NCBI GenBank assembly: GCA_905216175.1
Contig: CAJMSV010000115.1
Coordinates: forward strand, 1-5,091
Reading direction: 5' to 3'
DNA length: 5,091 bases
Origin: an uncultured bacterium
GTDB lineage: Bacteria > Actinomycetota > Coriobacteriia > Coriobacteriales > Coriobacteriaceae
This document shows, one piece after another, positions 1 to 5,091 of this stretch. The translations under genes and the position numbers were made by a program. Numbering within the stretch: position 1 is the first letter of the stretch; every line of letters starts with the position of its first letter. A model generated the notes under the pieces. The model was given only the letters and a program-made list of their open reading frames with translations, did no database searches and was not told the DNA's origin.

Positions 1-786
1 GCGCTCGCCATCAGCTTGAGCGCCAGGGGCGCTTCCTTCGCACAGATCTTCGGCCTGCCGCTCGGCCGCGCCATTGGCCTGGCCGTGGGCTGGCGTATGA
101 CGTTTGCCGTGGTCGGAGCACTGTCTGCTGTCGCGGTCGTCTACCAGGCGACCGTGTTTCCAACCATGCCGGCGGGCGAGCGCTTTACCGTCAAGCAACT
201 GCCCGAGCTGCTCAAGAACCCGTTACTGACCGCGCTCTATGCGGTCACGGTGTTCATGGCAACTGGCTTTTACACGGGCTATAGCTATATCGAGCCTTTC
301 CTGGCTCAGGTCGCCCATGTCGACGCAAGCGCTATCACCATGACGCTGACGGCGTTCGGCTGCTCCGGTCTGCTCGGAAGCTGGCTGTTTGGCCGCCTGT
401 TCGATGGGCATCGCTTCCCGTTCTTGGCTATCACGCTCTCCGGCGTGCCGGTGGCCCTGCTGCTCATGGGGCCGGCCGCATCGTCGCTCGTGACAGTGCT
501 TGCCGTCTGCGCACTGTGGGGTTGCTGCGCCACGGCCTTTAACGTGGCGTTTCAGGCCGAGCTCATCAAGCACACGTCGGCAGATTCATCGGCCGTCGCC
601 ATGTCGATCTTCTCGGGCCTGTTTAACCTCGGTATTGGCACGGGTACCGCGATCGGCGGCGCCGTGGTTTCGGGTCCCGGTATCGCCTGGATCGGCTTCG
701 TGGGCGGGGCGATCGCCGTCGTAGGCGTCATCCTCGCCATCACGGTGCTATTCCCAGCCATACGCCGCGCAAAGCCCGTTGCCTAA
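1..786 (+). CDS. MFS transporter, DHA1-like drug/sugar efflux permease, C-terminal part (5' end outside window)
   Basis: This is an integral membrane secondary transporter of the major facilitator superfamily, probably a proton-driven exporter. Frame 1 is open from the first base, giving 261 visible codons ending in TAA. MFS proteins usually have about 400 residues, so roughly the first third (TM1 to TM4 or 5) lies upstream. The TTG at 16 is internal, not a start. Visible residues 18-35 carry a G-L-P-L-G-R ... G-W-R-x-x-F stretch, as in the TM5/TM6 region of DHA1 (AraJ/YdhP-like) permeases. About seven hydrophobic segments follow, near visible residues 33-53, 75-101, 112-134, 139-158, 161-187, 197-223 and 229-252. 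GRLFDGHR (131-138) resembles the conserved cytoplasmic loop after TM8. The protein ends in a short basic tail (RRAKPVA). The substrate cannot be read from the sequence. The family call is firm; the subfamily is inferred. Confidence 0.85.
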   Translation, partial: ALAISLSARGASFAQIFGLPLGRAIGLAVGWRMTFAVVGALSAVAVVYQATVFPTMPAGERFTVKQLPELLKNPLLTALYAVTVFMATGFYTGYSYIEPFLAQVAHVDASAITMTLTAFGCSGLLGSWLFGRLFDGHRFPFLAITLSGVPVALLLMGPAASSLVTVLAVCALWGCCATAFNVAFQAELIKHTSADSSAVAMSIFSGLFNLGIGTGTAIGGAVVSGPGIAWIGFVGGAIAVVGVILAITVLFPAIRRAKPVA

Positions 787-801
787 TCACGTCCCCTCAT
801 C

Positions 802-868
802 AGTTGCGGTGGAATAGTTCCTGTTTAAGGCCACTGAAGGCCCAGGCAGGAAATATTACACCGCAACT
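802..868. repeat. Large imperfect inverted repeat between the MFS and GH13 genes
   Basis: Arms 802-823 and 847-868 are reverse complements at 20 of 22 positions; the mismatches are 812/858 and 817/853, both G opposite A. The 23-nt centre holds a small second hairpin, GGCC (829-832) with GGCC (839-842) around ACTGAA. As RNA this would be a long stable stem-loop starting 15 nt after the MFS stop codon. It could end MFS transcription, but the bases after it (TAATTTGGGG) are not a proper U-tract. Arms this long with a wide spacer are unlike a simple dimeric repressor operator. A dispersed REP-like or MITE-like palindrome is an alternative. The structure is seen directly; the role is inferred. Confidence 0.65.
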
Positions 869-898
869 TAATTTGGGGAAGAGAACACAAGCCGGGCA

Positions 899-904
899 TA
901 CAAT
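899..904 (+). promoter_or_regulatory. Candidate -10 box for the GH13-glycosylase unit
   Basis: TACAAT matches the -10 consensus at 5 of 6 positions and sits 35 nt before the GH13 start, which leaves a leader of about 30 nt carrying the ribosome binding site. No good -35 box lies at the right distance: the nearest, TTGGGG at 873-878, would need a 20-nt spacer. The location just downstream of the 802-868 dyad makes sense for a promoter. Support comes from position and one hexamer only. Confidence 0.3.
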
Positions 905-928
905 GGATGTCGTTGTGTTGAGCTTACC

Positions 929-934
929 GGGAGG
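929..934 (+). promoter_or_regulatory. Ribosome binding site of the GH13 gene
   Basis: GGGAGG lies 5 nt before the ATG at 940. An in-frame TGA at 919-921, with no other start codon after it, makes 940 the only possible start of this gene. Confidence 0.8.
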
Positions 935-939
935 TTGCT

Positions 940-2316
940 ATGTGGGCATACGAGACGACGTTCTATCAGATCTATCCGCTGGGCTTTTGTGGAGCTCCGC
1001 GCGAAAACGCCGCACCCGTTGCCGAGGATGAGCTCGCCCAGGCTGTCAACGCCGCGCCAAACCCCGATGCGCCCATCATGAAGATCGCCCAATGGGCCGA
1101 CTACCTGCAGGAACTCGACGTTGGCGCTGTGCTCATCAACCCGCCGCTCGAGTCCGATAGCCATGGCTACGATACGCGTAGCCTACGCCATATCGATCGA
1201 CGCCTGGGTGGGGATGCCGCCTTTGCCGCCGTGTGCGAGACGCTGCATGCCCACGGGAGCCGCGCGGCACTCGACGCCGTCTTCAACCACGTCGGGCGCG
1301 GCTTTTGGGCCTTCCGCGATGTGCAGGAGCGCAAATGGGACTCGCCCTACAAGGACTGGTTCCACATTAGCTTTGATGGCGACTCCTGCTACGGCGACGG
1401 CTTTTGGTACGAGGGTTGGGAAGGCCATTTTGAGCTCGTGAAGCTCAACTTGCAAAACCCTGCCGTGGTCGATTACCTGCTTGAGTCCGTGCGCCGCTGG
1501 GCCGAGGTCTTTGGCGTCGACGGCCTGCGTCTGGACGTTGCCTATATGCTCGACCGCGACTTTATGCGCCGCCTGCACGCCTTTACCCGTGAGCTCAAGC
1601 CCGACTTTGTGCTGATCGGCGAGACGCTCCACGGCGACTACAACCAGATCGTCAACGACGAGATGCTCGACTCCTGCACCAACTACGAGTGTTACAAGGG
1701 CCTGTACTCCAGCTTTAACTCGGTCAACATGTTCGAGATCGCGCACTCGTTGCACCGCCAGTTTGGCGGCGATCCGTGGTGCATCTACCGTGGCAAGCAC
1801 CTTCTGTCGTTTGTCGACAACCACGACGTGCCGCGCCTGGCAAGCATCCTCACCGACAAGTCCTGTCTGCGTCCCGCCTATGGCATGCTCTTTGGCATGC
1901 CGGGCATCCCGTGCGTCTACTACGGCAGCGAGTGGGGAATTGCCGGCGAAAAGGGCGGCCCCGATGGCGACTGGGCGCTGCGCCCTGCGCTCGATGAGCC
2001 TGCGCCCAACGAGCTGACGGCGTTCATCACGAAGCTCACGCACCTGCGCTTGACCGACGACGCGGCGGCCCGTGCCCTCAACTATGGCGCGTACCGCAAC
2101 GTGGTGATCCAGAACAAGCAGCTGCTGTTCGAGCGCGCCTGCGATGACGCGACGGTGCTCGTGGCGGTCAATGCCGTGAACGAGCCCTATACCTTTGGCG
2201 CCGGCGAACTCAACGGCTCCTTCGTCGACCTGCTTGCCGACGGCGTGCCCACGGTCGAGCTGACGGGCTCCCTTGAGCTTGCGCCCTACGAAGTGCGCTA
2301 TCTGTTGAGGGCCTAG
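940..2316 (+). CDS. GH13 alpha-amylase family glycoside hydrolase (maltodextrinase/cyclomaltodextrinase-like)
   Basis: A 458-residue retaining alpha-glucan hydrolase, expected to cleave alpha-1,4 bonds in maltodextrins or cyclodextrins in the cytoplasm; there is no signal peptide or membrane segment. The four GH13 regions appear in order: DAVFNH (112-117), GLRLDV (195-200) with nucleophile D199, GET (227-229) with acid/base E228, and FVDNHD (291-296) with transition-state residue D296. All three catalytic acids are present. YQIYPLGF (9-16) is the usual first strand of the barrel, YYGSEWG (327-333) follows the eighth, and residues from about 400 form the C-terminal beta domain. The N-terminal beta domain of typical neopullulanases and cyclomaltodextrinases is absent, so this is a compact form. 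The start is fixed by GGGAGG 5 nt upstream and an in-frame stop at 919. It is followed after 3 nt by the glycosylase gene, probably co-transcribed. Exact substrate and GH13 subfamily are not certain; the family is. Confidence 0.93.
   Translation: MWAYETTFYQIYPLGFCGAPRENAAPVAEDELAQAVNAAPNPDAPIMKIAQWADYLQELDVGAVLINPPLESDSHGYDTRSLRHIDRRLGGDAAFAAVCETLHAHGSRAALDAVFNHVGRGFWAFRDVQERKWDSPYKDWFHISFDGDSCYGDGFWYEGWEGHFELVKLNLQNPAVVDYLLESVRRWAEVFGVDGLRLDVAYMLDRDFMRRLHAFTRELKPDFVLIGETLHGDYNQIVNDEMLDSCTNYECYKGLYSSFNSVNMFEIAHSLHRQFGGDPWCIYRGKHLLSFVDNHDVPRLASILTDKSCLRPAYGMLFGMPGIPCVYYGSEWGIAGEKGGPDGDWALRPALDEPAPNELTAFITKLTHLRLTDDAAARALNYGAYRNVVIQNKQLLFERACDDATVLVAVNAVNEPYTFGAGELNGSFVDLLADGVPTVELTGSLELAPYEVRYLLRA
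2307..2311 (+). promoter_or_regulatory. Ribosome binding site of the glycosylase gene, inside the end of the GH13 gene
   Basis: GAGGG overlaps the last codons of the GH13 gene and is 8 nt before the ATG at 2320. Ribosomes finishing the first gene pass over this site, so translational coupling is likely. It also supports ATG 2320 as the start. Confidence 0.65.
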
Positions 2317-2319
2317 CCC

Positions 2320-2883
2320 ATGGCCGCGTCTGATGAGGGCTATCAACATATTGAGCATGGGTTTGAACCCGTGTTTGACGAGCGCTCGCGCGTTTTGGTG
2401 TTGGGCTCGTTTCCCTCGGTGCTTTCGCGCGCCAATGCCTTTTATTACGGCAACCCTCAGAATCGCTTTTGGCGCGTGATGGCCGCGTGCCTCGGTGTGC
2501 CCGTGCCGCCCAACGAGGGTGACCCTTTGGCAAGCGGTGAGTCCGCGACGCTCGATGCCTCGATTGCCGCCAAGCGCTCCATGCTGCTGAACGGCGGCGT
2601 GGCCCTGTGGGATGTAATCGAGAGCTGCGACATCAAGGGCTCGAGTGACGCCAGCATTAAAAACGTTGTGCCGGCACATATCGAGCGCATTACGGGCAAC
2701 GCGCCTATTGAGCTGGTGGTGTGTAACGGAGGTACGGCGGGGCGTCTCTATAAGCGCTATCTACAGGAGCGGACAGGCCTGCCCGCTGTCGTATTGCCGT
2801 CAACTAGTCCCGCTAACGCGGCTTGGCGCCTGGAGCGTCTTGTTGAGCGCTGGCGCGAGGCAGTTGACTGGGGTGCTCTGTAA
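2320..2883 (+). CDS. DNA-deoxyinosine glycosylase (HDG, uracil-DNA glycosylase superfamily family 6)
   Basis: A 187-residue base-excision repair enzyme expected to remove hypoxanthine, the deamination product of adenine, from DNA and leave an abasic site. The fold is that of the uracil-DNA glycosylase superfamily. Visible family marks are the opening H-I-x-H-G-F-x-P-V (10-18), the strand VLVLGSFPS (25-33), the active-site stretch YYGNPQNRFW (42-51), LWDVIESCD (96-104), the strand plus glycine turn VVCNGGTAG (133-141), and LPSTSPAN (159-166), the second active-site motif. Length is close to that I know for the family (around 160-190). Asn residues in the first motif are the likely catalytic or water-positioning groups, by analogy. 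It follows the GH13 gene by 3 nt in the same frame, with its binding site inside that gene. Its stop codon is one base from that of the opposing gene. A G/T-mismatch (Mug-like) activity is the main alternative. Confidence 0.88.
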   Translation: MAASDEGYQHIEHGFEPVFDERSRVLVLGSFPSVLSRANAFYYGNPQNRFWRVMAACLGVPVPPNEGDPLASGESATLDASIAAKRSMLLNGGVALWDVIESCDIKGSSDASIKNVVPAHIERITGNAPIELVVCNGGTAGRLYKRYLQERTGLPAVVLPSTSPANAAWRLERLVERWREAVDWGAL

Positions 2884-2884
2884 T

Positions 2885-3544
2885 TTAGATATCTGATTGG
2901 GCGCGGGTGCCGAGGCGTTTCATGATGGCATGCCAGATCGGTGCGGGCACGGTGGGCTTGGCGCGCACCATACCGTCGGCATCGACGCTACCGGCATTGC
3001 CACCGCCAAGTAGCTGCGCATGCTCAATGGAGCAGCCCATGCGCACGGCGCCCACGAGCTTATCCATCGCTTCCGAAAATGGCCGTCGCAAGAGGCCCAT
3101 GCGCGGGGAGTGGCGAAGCGCTGCAATGCCGCTGCTGGCACAGATGACAACGCCGTCGCACCATGGCAGGTCACGTAGAAGACATGCCCGATACAGGCGG
3201 TCGAGAACTTCGTCCGCCTGCTTGTTGTTTTTGGACGCGGCCTGGACGACGACATAGATGCGTGTCTCTGTATTCCCAAGGCGATCGAGTATCTGCTCGA
3301 CAGCGATCATCGCCTCATCGTCAAATGCATCATCAACAGCGAGCACCATGCCATCGACTGCATCGGCGCCATCCGCCTCCAAATCGATCGGGCGGGGGAG
3401 CGCGGTGCCGGAAAGCTGAGCATAGGCCGCGATGGCATCCTGCAGGTCCCAGAGCAAAAACTCAAGATCGGCGCTCTCGGGAATACTGACAAACGCGATG
3501 TTATGCAGCGTTTTTGGTACGTCGCCGCGTGCGGTCGTCTCCAT
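2885..3544 (-). CDS. Hypothetical protein, divergent flavodoxin-like alpha/beta fold
   Basis: 219 residues, soluble, no signal peptide; I do not recognise it as a named protein. The start ATG has a near-perfect ribosome binding site (AAAGGAGG on the minus strand) 4 nt upstream. Predicted strands and helices alternate: IAFVSI (16-21), DGMVLAVDD (64-72), a helix at 75-89, RIYVVVQA (95-102), a helix at 108-124, DGVVICASSG (130-139), and a helix at 155-169. The order resembles the Firmicutes/Actinobacteria flavodoxin-like NAD(P)H-dependent oxidoreductase group. Segment 64-89 sits where that group has an xxSPLY-type loop and helix, and LPWCDGVVICASSG (126-139) where it has W-x-G-G-L-x-I-G-x-G. The usual cofactor residues are not visible: no N-terminal GSPR-type phosphate loop and no SPLY motif. 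Flavin binding is therefore doubtful. A glycine-rich segment, LLGGGNAG (178-185), is near the end. The coding call is strong; the fold call is tentative. Confidence 0.8.
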   Translation of the reverse strand: METTARGDVPKTLHNIAFVSIPESADLEFLLWDLQDAIAAYAQLSGTALPRPIDLEADGADAVDGMVLAVDDAFDDEAMIAVEQILDRLGNTETRIYVVVQAASKNNKQADEVLDRLYRACLLRDLPWCDGVVICASSGIAALRHSPRMGLLRRPFSEAMDKLVGAVRMGCSIEHAQLLGGGNAGSVDADGMVRAKPTVPAPIWHAIMKRLGTRAQSDI

Positions 3545-3637
3545 GCCGCCTCCTTTCCGGATGGTTTCCGTTTAGGTTACACCGTCTGGTGGCGGTCCGC
3601 CGCGCTATCCTAGTGCAACCCTTACGAAAGGAACGCC
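3545..3637. promoter_or_regulatory. Divergent promoter region between the flavodoxin-like and aminotransferase genes
   Basis: These 93 bases lie between two divergent start codons and must hold, or sit close to, both promoters. The minus-strand ribosome binding site is at 3549-3556. A possible plus-strand -10 is TATCCT (3605-3610, 4 of 6 matches); TTACAC (3577-3582) looks like a -35 but is 22 nt away, too far for a standard promoter. An 11-bp palindrome, GGCGG-T-CCGCC, occupies 3591-3601 just before the -10 candidate and could be a regulator site or chance in GC-rich DNA. I see no convincing promoter for the minus-strand gene. Confidence 0.4.
3626..3632 (+). promoter_or_regulatory. Ribosome binding site deciding the aminotransferase start
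   Basis: GAAAGGA lies 5 nt before the ATG at 3638. A second in-frame ATG at 3650 would place this site 17 nt away, which is too far, so 3638 is preferred. Confidence 0.7.
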
Positions 3638-4774
3638 ATGCGCTTGCCCATGAATACCTCGCTTGCCACGCTCAAGCCCTCCGGCATCCGCCGAATCAAC
3701 GCGCTCGCCGCTCAGCATCCGGGATGCATTGCGCTCGCGCTCGGCGAGCCCGATTTTTCCACGCCCGATATGATTAGCGCCGAGGTGACCGCTTCGTTGG
3801 ACCGCGGCGACACGCACTATCCGCCCAACAACGGTCGCCCCGCTCTGCGCGAGGCGCTGTCTGCCTACATGGGGGATGCGGGCCTTACGTTTTCGGCCGA
3901 CGAGGTCATCCTGACCGACGGCGCGACCGAGGCCCTGTCGGCAACATTCATGGCTATGCTCAACCCCGGAGACGAGGTCATTATCCCAACGCCGGCCTTT
4001 GGCCTGTACGAGAGCATCGTCGTGGCCAATCACGCCAAAGCGGTCTTTTTGGATACGGAGCCTACGCAATTCCAGATTGACGAGGACGCACTTCGTGCCT
4101 GCGTAACGCCGGCGACCAAGGCTATCGTCATCTGCTCGCCCAACAATCCTACGGGATGCATCCTCGACGCGGCATCGCTCGACGCCGTGGCACACGTGGC
4201 GGAGCAGGCGGGCATCTACGTGGTCTGCGACGACGTATACAACCGCCTGGTCTATGTGGATGGCTACGAGCGCTTCGCCCAGCGACACCCGGAGCTGCGC
4301 GAGCAGACGGTCGTCATCGAGAGCTTCTCCAAGCCCTGGGCTATGACCGGCTGGCGCCTGGGTTGGCTCGCAGCCGCGGCCCCCGTCATCGCCGAGATCG
4401 CAAAAGCTCACCAATACCTAGTATCGAGCGTCGTCTCCTTCGAGATGGACGCCGCAGCCCGAGCCCTCACCGTCGACCCAACCCCCATGCTCGAAGTCTA
4501 TCGAGCCCGTCGCGAACGCGTACTCGCAGCCTTAGACGCCATGGGCCTCGACGTAGTAGAGCCCGCAGGAGCCTTCTACACTTTCCCAAGCATCAAAAAG
4601 TTCGGCCTAACCAGCGAAGACTTCTGCATCAAAGCCATCAAAGAGGCCATCGTAGCCCTAGTCCCGGGCGACTGTTTCGGCACCGAAGGCCACGTCCGCC
4701 TCAGCTACTGCGTCTCCGACCAAGATCTGGACGAAGGCCTAAATCGCCTGTCCACCTTCATTTCAACCCTGTAG
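3638..4774 (+). CDS. Pyridoxal-phosphate aminotransferase, class I/II (fold type I, aspartate/aromatic aminotransferase-like)
   Basis: A complete 378-residue cytoplasmic PLP enzyme that would move an amino group between an amino acid and a 2-oxo acid. Visible motifs, in order: LGEPDF (35-40), YPPNNGRPALREA (61-73), TDGATEAL (93-100) for phosphate contact, PTPAFGLYE (117-125), SPNNPTG (167-173) with N170 facing the cofactor, CDDVY (197-201) with D198 and Y201 contacting the pyridine ring, SFSKPWAMTGWRLGW (229-243) with Schiff-base lysine K232 and phosphate-binding R240, and HVRLSY (352-357) with R354 for the substrate carboxylate. All key residues are present. The pattern fits the Igamma/PatA-like aspartate or aromatic aminotransferases; donor specificity cannot be read. 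It is transcribed away from the flavodoxin-like gene and probably ends at the hairpin near 4871. Codon use changes sharply after about codon 255: A-ending codons rise from about 2 in the first 100 to about 30 in the last 123. Confidence 0.95.
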   Translation: MRLPMNTSLATLKPSGIRRINALAAQHPGCIALALGEPDFSTPDMISAEVTASLDRGDTHYPPNNGRPALREALSAYMGDAGLTFSADEVILTDGATEALSATFMAMLNPGDEVIIPTPAFGLYESIVVANHAKAVFLDTEPTQFQIDEDALRACVTPATKAIVICSPNNPTGCILDAASLDAVAHVAEQAGIYVVCDDVYNRLVYVDGYERFAQRHPELREQTVVIESFSKPWAMTGWRLGWLAAAAPVIAEIAKAHQYLVSSVVSFEMDAAARALTVDPTPMLEVYRARRERVLAALDAMGLDVVEPAGAFYTFPSIKKFGLTSEDFCIKAIKEAIVALVPGDCFGTEGHVRLSYCVSDQDLDEGLNRLSTFISTL

Positions 4775-4870
4775 CCATCAGGGACGCAACACATCAGCCC
4801 ACCGACCTAAGGCTTATGAGTGGGACGCGTCGCTCAACGGGCGCGAAGATTCGCAGCAAAGTCACCGTAG

Positions 4871-4900
4871 CTCCGGCCCGAGGGGACGGGTCGAGATTTT
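4871..4900 (+). terminator. Probable intrinsic terminator of the aminotransferase gene
   Basis: CTC (4871-4873) pairs with GAG (4893-4895), C4874 bulges, and GGCCCG (4875-4880) pairs with CGGGTC (4887-4892) with one G-U pair, around an AGGGGA loop. ATTTT follows at once (4896-4900). A GC-rich stem with a short U-tract about 95 nt after the stop codon fits a rho-independent terminator, although four U is weak. Confidence 0.5.
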
Positions 4901-4909
4901 CGTAGATTC

Positions 4910-4947
4910 CGCACGAGCCGAAGGCCACTTAATGTGGCCTTCGTGCG
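4910..4947. terminator. Long hairpin between convergent genes, possible bidirectional terminator
   Basis: GAAGGCCAC (4920-4928) pairs perfectly with GTGGCCTTC (4934-4942) around a TTAAT loop. CGCAC (4910-4914) pairs with GTGCG (4943-4947), leaving a 5-nt bulge, GAGCC, on the left side: 14 base pairs in all. It lies between two genes that point at each other, where a shared terminator is expected. Neither side has a U-tract, so the role is inferred; a structured RNA element or repeat is possible. Confidence 0.45.
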
Positions 4948-4988
4948 AGCAGGACTGTTCGCAGTAGCGAGCAATGCCCCAAACCGCG

Positions 4989-4996
4989 CCCCCCCC
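4989..4996. repeat. Run of eight C
   Basis: An intergenic homopolymer 8 nt downstream of the stop codon of the minus-strand gene (a G-run in that transcript). It is outside any coding region I can support, so slippage would not shift a frame. It is also a place where sequencing or assembly errors are common. Confidence 0.7.
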
Positions 4997-5004
4997 AGTG
5001 ACCC

Positions 5005-5091
5005 TTACGAGAAGTCAGCAACCTGAGCAGTCCGCGCCGCCAGGATCTCCTTGCGCTCAGCAGCACGGGCCCACTTCGACTGGACCGCCGC
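5005..5091 (-). CDS. C-terminal end of an unidentified protein (5' part outside window)
   Basis: On the minus strand one frame is open from the window edge to a TAA, giving 28 residues that start AAVQSKWARAAERKEILAA and end in VADFS. The stretch is a charged, alanine-rich, probably helical tail. Third positions are 22 of 28 G or C, with the AAG, GAG, CTG, ATC and TTC codons preferred by the other genes here, which supports real coding over chance. The position also fits: the gene would converge on the aminotransferase gene, with paired hairpins between. I do not recognise the family from so little sequence and assign no function. Confidence 0.55.
   Translation of the reverse strand, partial: AAVQSKWARAAERKEILAARTAQVADFS

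Noticed and set aside
802..868. The dyad as a standard intrinsic terminator of the MFS gene
   Set aside because: The sequence after the right arm (TAATTTGGGG) is not a U-tract, so it is listed as a repeat with undetermined role.
804..1031. A 75-codon frame across the dyad and the GH13 start
   Set aside because: It reads through the inverted repeat, has no ribosome binding site and overlaps the well-supported GH13 start in another frame.
1183..2679. A 498-codon open frame on the minus strand, antisense to the GH13 and glycosylase genes
   Set aside because: The plus-strand proteins have complete catalytic motifs and good ribosome binding sites. The antisense product has no recognisable motif and shows the V/A/R/H-rich composition typical of GC-rich shadow frames.
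3577..3610. A full sigma70 promoter made of TTACAC and TATCCT for the aminotransferase gene
   Set aside because: The 22-nt spacer is outside the usual 16-19 nt range; only the -10 part is kept as a weak candidate.
3605..4414. A 269-codon minus-strand open frame opposite the aminotransferase gene
   Set aside because: It has no motif, and it ends about where the codon use of the real gene changes, which shows it depends on the absence of A-ending codons there rather than being coding itself.
4156..4905. A 249-codon plus-strand frame overlapping the aminotransferase gene and running into the intergenic region
   Set aside because: The product is an Arg/Pro/Ser-rich low-complexity string with no domain, as expected of an off-frame reading of GC-rich coding DNA.
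4816..4905. Possible 29-codon peptide gene starting ATG at 4816
   Set aside because: The upstream TAAGG is only 3 nt from the ATG, the codon use is unlike its neighbours, and the 3' half overlaps the terminator hairpin.
1..5091. CRISPR array, tRNA or rRNA gene, insertion sequence or defence cassette
   Set aside because: I saw no regularly spaced direct repeats, no tRNA-like cloverleaf, no rRNA-like tract and no transposase, integrase or nuclease motifs on either strand.

Overview
The window is GC-rich (roughly 60% by eye) with strong Shine-Dalgarno sites, G/C-ending codons and compact gene packing. Together with the protein set, this suggests a gut actinobacterium of the Coriobacteriia, probably Collinsella or a relative. 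That placement is inference from codon style and protein resemblance; no marker gene is present.

Layout, left to right. (1) 1-786, plus strand: the C-terminal part of a major facilitator superfamily (MFS) exporter, cut by the window edge. (2) 787-939: an intergenic region with a large imperfect dyad (22-nt arms, 20 of 22 paired) and a possible -10 box. (3) 940-2316 and 2320-2883, plus strand: a tight two-gene unit made of a cytoplasmic GH13 alpha-glucan hydrolase and a hypoxanthine/deoxyinosine-type DNA glycosylase. They are 3 nt apart, in the same reading frame, and the second gene's ribosome binding site lies inside the first. (4) 2885-3544, minus strand: a 219-residue protein that looks like a degenerate flavodoxin-type fold. 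It converges on the glycosylase with one base between the stop codons. (5) 3545-3637: a short divergent promoter region. (6) 3638-4774, plus strand: a complete fold-type I PLP aminotransferase whose codon use changes abruptly in its last third. (7) 4775-5004: a convergent intergenic region with a probable intrinsic terminator, a second long hairpin and a run of eight C. (8) 5005-5091, minus strand: the last 28 codons of an unidentified gene.

The genes do not form one pathway. The GH13 enzyme would degrade maltodextrins inside the cell, the glycosylase would remove deaminated bases from DNA, and the aminotransferase would act in amino-acid metabolism. The GH13-glycosylase pairing looks like translational coupling of unrelated housekeeping functions. 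I found no CRISPR array, tRNA, rRNA, transposase or clearly new defence or mobile system. The points most worth a second look are the dyad before the GH13 gene, the codon-use break in the aminotransferase gene, and the flavodoxin-like protein that lacks the usual cofactor motifs.
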